From Mugil cephalus (lineage: Eukaryota; Chordata; Actinopteri; Mugiliformes; Mugilidae), in contig NC_061781.1 in NCBI RefSeq assembly GCF_022458985.1, positions 5,006,501 through 5,070,500 of the forward strand: a DNA stretch of 64,000 nucleotides, in the 5' to 3' direction. A program made the position numbers and the translations under genes. Below, one piece after another: positions 60,437 to 64,000 of the stretch. The notes beneath the pieces are model-generated. The model did not search any database, was not told the origin of the DNA, and saw only the letters and a list, made by a program, of their open reading frames with translations. Position 1 is the stretch's first letter, and each line of letters opens with the position of its first letter.

Positions 60437-60774
60437 ATGTGGCAGCGGGCTGCATCGTATGTCTGCCTTGTCCTGTGTTGCCTTCACAGCAGCGCTGGTA
60501 AGTCCCTTAGCAGGCAGCGGTAGCATGCCAAGCTTTGTCAGTTTGTATTTGCGACTGGAAATGTAATTTGGTATGTTTTTCTTAGAAGGAGGGCTAGTGT
60601 ACTAACATTTCTAAACACAAACAAACAAACAAAAAAAATGGTTTCTGTGTGTGGCTTAACCTTAGTGGTATCGCCTGTATCGCCCGTGTATTTCGAAATC
60701 GCGCCGCAGTTTCCGCATTACCAATTCAGAAACCTTTAAACGTTTTAACATCTGTCTTATTTATCTCGGGATAA

Positions 60775-60827
<53 letters not shown>

Positions 60828-63567
60828 GCTTCCGTTTAGAATTGAATTGAATTTCAGATCTCTGGTGTGCTAAGCTAAACCGAATGTAACGTAGTTGTAC
60901 AAGTAACGTAACAATTATGTAATCGAGCTCGTTTGAAGTATGCGCTCGGGTTAAATAAAATAAAGTGTCCGCTGAGCAGCATTTGTTTACCATGTCGTTG
61001 CCAGGTCAAATGTTGCCTAATTGTTCATAACTGTTAGTTATTTACCTGTTTACATGCCGTCGGTAGTCAGTGGCAACCATTGTCTTGTAAATAAATTCGG
61101 ATGCTCGTGCATTTCACCAGTCGACATATTTGACACATTTTACTCTATCTGTAAACAGCCTGAAGTTATAAACTTGGATCGTCTACGTTCATCTGCGGAG
61201 TAAGACTGGTTTTAGCTCATAGCGAAACCTAATTCTTCTCTTCTTTGTCTGTCAACATGTATTGAATTGGTTGGTCAATGTCAAGTGTGAACCGGGCCTG
61301 AGTAAGAATGTGGCAGCGATGATAAGTTATATAGTAAGTGGGTATGTGTGCTTGTTGAGGGCAGTGAGGCTGTTCATCTCTCTGTTGCATTTTGATATCT
61401 GTTTTGACCACATGCTATCCTTCCCTTTTCCTGGCAGGCATTGAACTGCTGACATAGCATCTGAGGAGTCTTTACTGTAACTCAGACATTTGCAATTTTC
61501 CTGCTTCTTTAAAATCCACAAACTCCCCGTTAGTTTTCGTGGAACTCAGGATCTGATTATTGTCCAAGCCACACTTGACCAGATGTGTGGGATGACTCGT
61601 CATTGTCTGTGTTAGGAAGGTATATTAGTATAAACGTTGCTCAAGACTAAAAGTGTTTTCTTCTGGGGAAATATGATTCTCTTCTTATCCTTGGCGATAT
61701 TAATATCCATGTCCTGTGATTTGAGTCCTTTTTCGTTTCTCTTTCTGTGTTGTAATTCCTTAGTCATTGATGGAGGCTGAGAAGGGAAAACATTACGGCA
61801 TGAACGCACTGGGAGCACTAAGATCAGCTGTTACGTTCCCCAAAAATCCATTTCTCCTCCTCACAAATTCCCTTGTTTTGTCGTGATGAGTCACGCGGAC
61901 ATTTTAAACAAGTTTTGGTGTGTATATTTATTTTCGCCAATACTGAGCTTACAAGTGATGCCAAATTACTTGAATTTGTTAGATTCCTTCAACAGAGACG
62001 ATGGAGGTCAGGTGTCTTAGCCAGAAGTTTTCGGTGATTTATTTTTGCTGGTATCTGTTCCTCTTCTTGGAGGTTAGACTGGGCAGGAAGCAAAAACAGA
62101 GTTGGGCCACTTCCGTTTCTTTTCTTCTCCTTTTGATATGCTTTTCCCTCTCGTGATTTACACTCACATTGTGATAAAAGTGAATCCTTTTGTTTACAGA
62201 GTAATCACACTTTATGCACGCTAGTTGTATTTATTTAACTTTCAAATGACTCACATTTGTTTGCTTGGTAGTTTTTCTTTCCTCGGGTTTCTGGTTGGTA
62301 CAGTTTCTCTTTCAGTGTTGGTTGGCTTTGCTGCCAACGTTGTTTCACACTGCAACAAATACTGCACTAATGTAATGTCTTCTAATATATAGATATCAAA
62401 GAGTGATATAGCTTGTTATTCTGTGTCATCTTGCTTCGCCGCTGTTCAAACAGCGTCTTGTTGACAAAATCCACCACTGAAAATAGTCCCCACAAATGCA
62501 CGATATTAGTCTTGTGTCATTGACTTTCAGCCAGCTGTTTTAAGAACTTCCCTAAAAACCTAAATGGGCACCATGGACAGGCACATACTGGTCTGTTGTT
62601 GGGACAAGAGTAATTCTTACAACCAGTTTTCAAATTTTTTTGATTTGTAAATTTTAAACCTTCCTAAATTTTGCCTAAAGTTAAAACAATAATCTGCAGA
62701 TATACTAAGAAAGAATATAGTTTAAATGGCAGCAACATAATAAGGATTATTATTCTAATAATTAAGTTATGTGTCATTTTTACCTTTTATCTTTCAGCTG
62801 AAGTGGAGCTGACCCCTCCATGGGACGTTTCCATGATCACCTTGAACGCTCATTACACACTGAGCTGGGAGTGGGACCAGAGGGCTCAAGAGTTTGACAA
62901 CGTCACCTTCACGGCAGAATATGTTGCGTAAGTCTCATGTTGCTCCACGTTTAAGACTTTTAATAGATTATTACTTTCATGGCCTTGTGTGAAGGTCTCT
63001 GTACTCAACCACCAACACCTTCAGCCATCGCACTGATGCCTGTTTTGGTGCTTCCATGGGACTGGTCATGCTACAGCACCATTACTGGTGCTCCCTGATG
63101 GCAAACATGAGATTGTGAGTGGTTTACACTGACGGTGCTTTGGAGGCGTTAAGGCTCTTTTAGCGTACTGCAGGAGGTAGACATGTAACGTACATAACCT
63201 GCGCCGGTGCCAGTCATTTGTAATTGTGCGCTCGTCGGTGTGTACGAACGCCACCCGAACGCTAAAAGTTACAATGAACTGTTTTGACTGGGTTAATAAT
63301 GTGTTCGCTTCAACATGATCAGTATTTCCTGTTACCGTGGTTCATGCCGTCTGTTTTGTCTTTCTCTTCAACCAAGTATGTACAAGCTCCAGTCTAAGAA
63401 GAAGACTCCAACCTGGTCGACGGCATGTGAAGACACACCAGACAGGTTTTGTGACTTGACCGAGTTCGACCTGCACTATTTGGGAATTTACATGCTCCGT
63501 GTACGAGCCAATGCGAACGGGAGTCACTCGGACTGGGTGCAGAAGGAATTCTGCCCTGATAAAGACG
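60437..63567 (+). CDS. crfb5: CRFB5, interferon alpha/beta receptor 1-like (5' part)
   Basis: Exons 60437-60497, 62798-62927 and 63377-63567 are present, giving the first 127 residues. Later exons lie beyond the window. The leader is MWQRAASYVCLVLCCLHSSA. D1 opens with VELTPPWDVSMITLNAHYTL and SWEWDQ, and continues with NVTFTAEYVA. It has the cysteine pair STAC and RFCDLTEF, then GIYMLRVRANANGSHSDW, which resembles human IFNAR1 (KGIYLLRVQAS) and the YVxxxW signature of the family. Exon 2 is 130 nt, as in receptors A and B. The last visible exon ends in phase 1 at a GTAAGA donor, where the D2 exons should follow. By family knowledge CRFB5 is the common type I interferon chain that pairs with CRFB1 or CRFB2. 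Confidence 0.85.
60498..62797. other. Intron 1 of crfb5
   Basis: This contains a TATC microsatellite at about 60776-60826 and a 45-base block (60683-60728) that also occurs at 56307-56360. Otherwise nothing was recognised. Confidence 0.6.
60776..60826. repeat. (TATC)n microsatellite
   Basis: About twelve uninterrupted TATC units lie in intron 1 of crfb5. Confidence 0.95.
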
Positions 63568-64000
63568 GTAAGAGAGAGGGGGGTGAGTTCGAGCCGAATG
63601 AGGCAAATACATTCATTCCACATAAAAGATGTTGTGTAGTCCTATGGCAGCATTTCATCTCTAGTTTTCACGAAAGTGGCATAGGCAGTACCCCGAGCGG
63701 CATGCTTAAGAGCCGTTGTGTGTCTCTTGAGTTGTATTGCTCTAAAAATGTCAAAACCACACAGTTTCCACTGCGTTTAAAAATCATCCCAGAGCAGATT
63801 AAATCATAAACTGCCCATCCTATTACCAATATTAACAAATTCATCACTGTGATTATTAAATTTTAGAATCAGAAAATTGTTAATTACTGTTAACTACATG
63901 ATCGTAGCAACAGGGACCAATAAGAAAATAGGAGGTTTAGTCACATAAAATATTCTTAATTAGCTATTAGTTCACAGTGATCCATTAACTTCTTCTTTCT
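63568..64000. other. Start of crfb5 intron 3
   Basis: This is non-coding sequence after the D1 exon. No exon is visible before the window ends. Confidence 0.5.

Noticed and set aside
60776-60826. CRISPR-like short repeats (TATC)
   Set aside because: It is a simple microsatellite without spacers in a vertebrate intron.

Overview
This 64 kb window is vertebrate nuclear DNA, almost certainly from a ray-finned fish and probably a percomorph. It has long AT-rich introns with GT/AG borders, no operons, and many fish-type repeats (non-LTR retrotransposon pieces, a Penelope-like element, Tc1, hAT and MITE remnants, a tRNA-derived SINE, microsatellites). No bacterial, phage or CRISPR feature is present. 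Most short open frames are chance frames in introns or repeats.

The gene content is one head-to-tail array, all on the + strand, of five class II cytokine receptor genes (the CRFB family). It matches the vertebrate IFNAR2-IL10RB-IFNAR1-IFNGR2 locus. Each complete gene has the classical seven-exon plan: signal peptide (ends in phase 1), D1 in two exons (phases 2 and 1), D2 in two exons (phases 0 and 1), transmembrane segment (phase 0), and cytoplasmic tail. I reconstructed the genes by splicing in these phases. They are: (1) 4383-16032, an IFNAR2-type long-tailed chain (CRFB1/CRFB2 type, 518 aa); (2) 18914-28364, a second such chain (491 aa); (3) 30461 to 39483 or 39515, a divergent short-tailed receptor in the position where CRFB3 would be expected (299 or 316 aa); (4) 46181-52625, crfb4 (IL10RB-like, 341 aa); (5) 60437 to beyond 63567, crfb5 (IFNAR1-like), running off the right edge.

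From what is known of fish receptors, CRFB5 pairs with CRFB1 or CRFB2 to bind type I interferons, and CRFB4 is the shared short chain for IL-10, IL-22 and related ligands. The window therefore holds most of the type I interferon receptor set plus the IL-10R2 chain.

Between genes 3 and 4, on the minus strand, lies an apparently intronless coiled-coil gene (43190-44542) broken by two frameshifts. It has a TATA-like box and a 21-bp coding minisatellite. The other gaps hold transposon debris. The items most worth a second look are: a 412-bp near-identical direct repeat flanking exon 3 of crfb4; the odd third receptor (no canonical D1 tryptophan, short tail, two possible last-exon acceptors); the unpaired D1 cysteine of receptor 1; a shared tail motif next to microsatellite-coded polyglutamate in receptors 1 and 2; a foldback element with a 9-bp target-site duplication; and a Penelope GIY-YIG remnant with a hammerhead-like core. 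I did not find a wholly new kind of system. The distinctive biology is the receptor array and how repeats have reshaped it.
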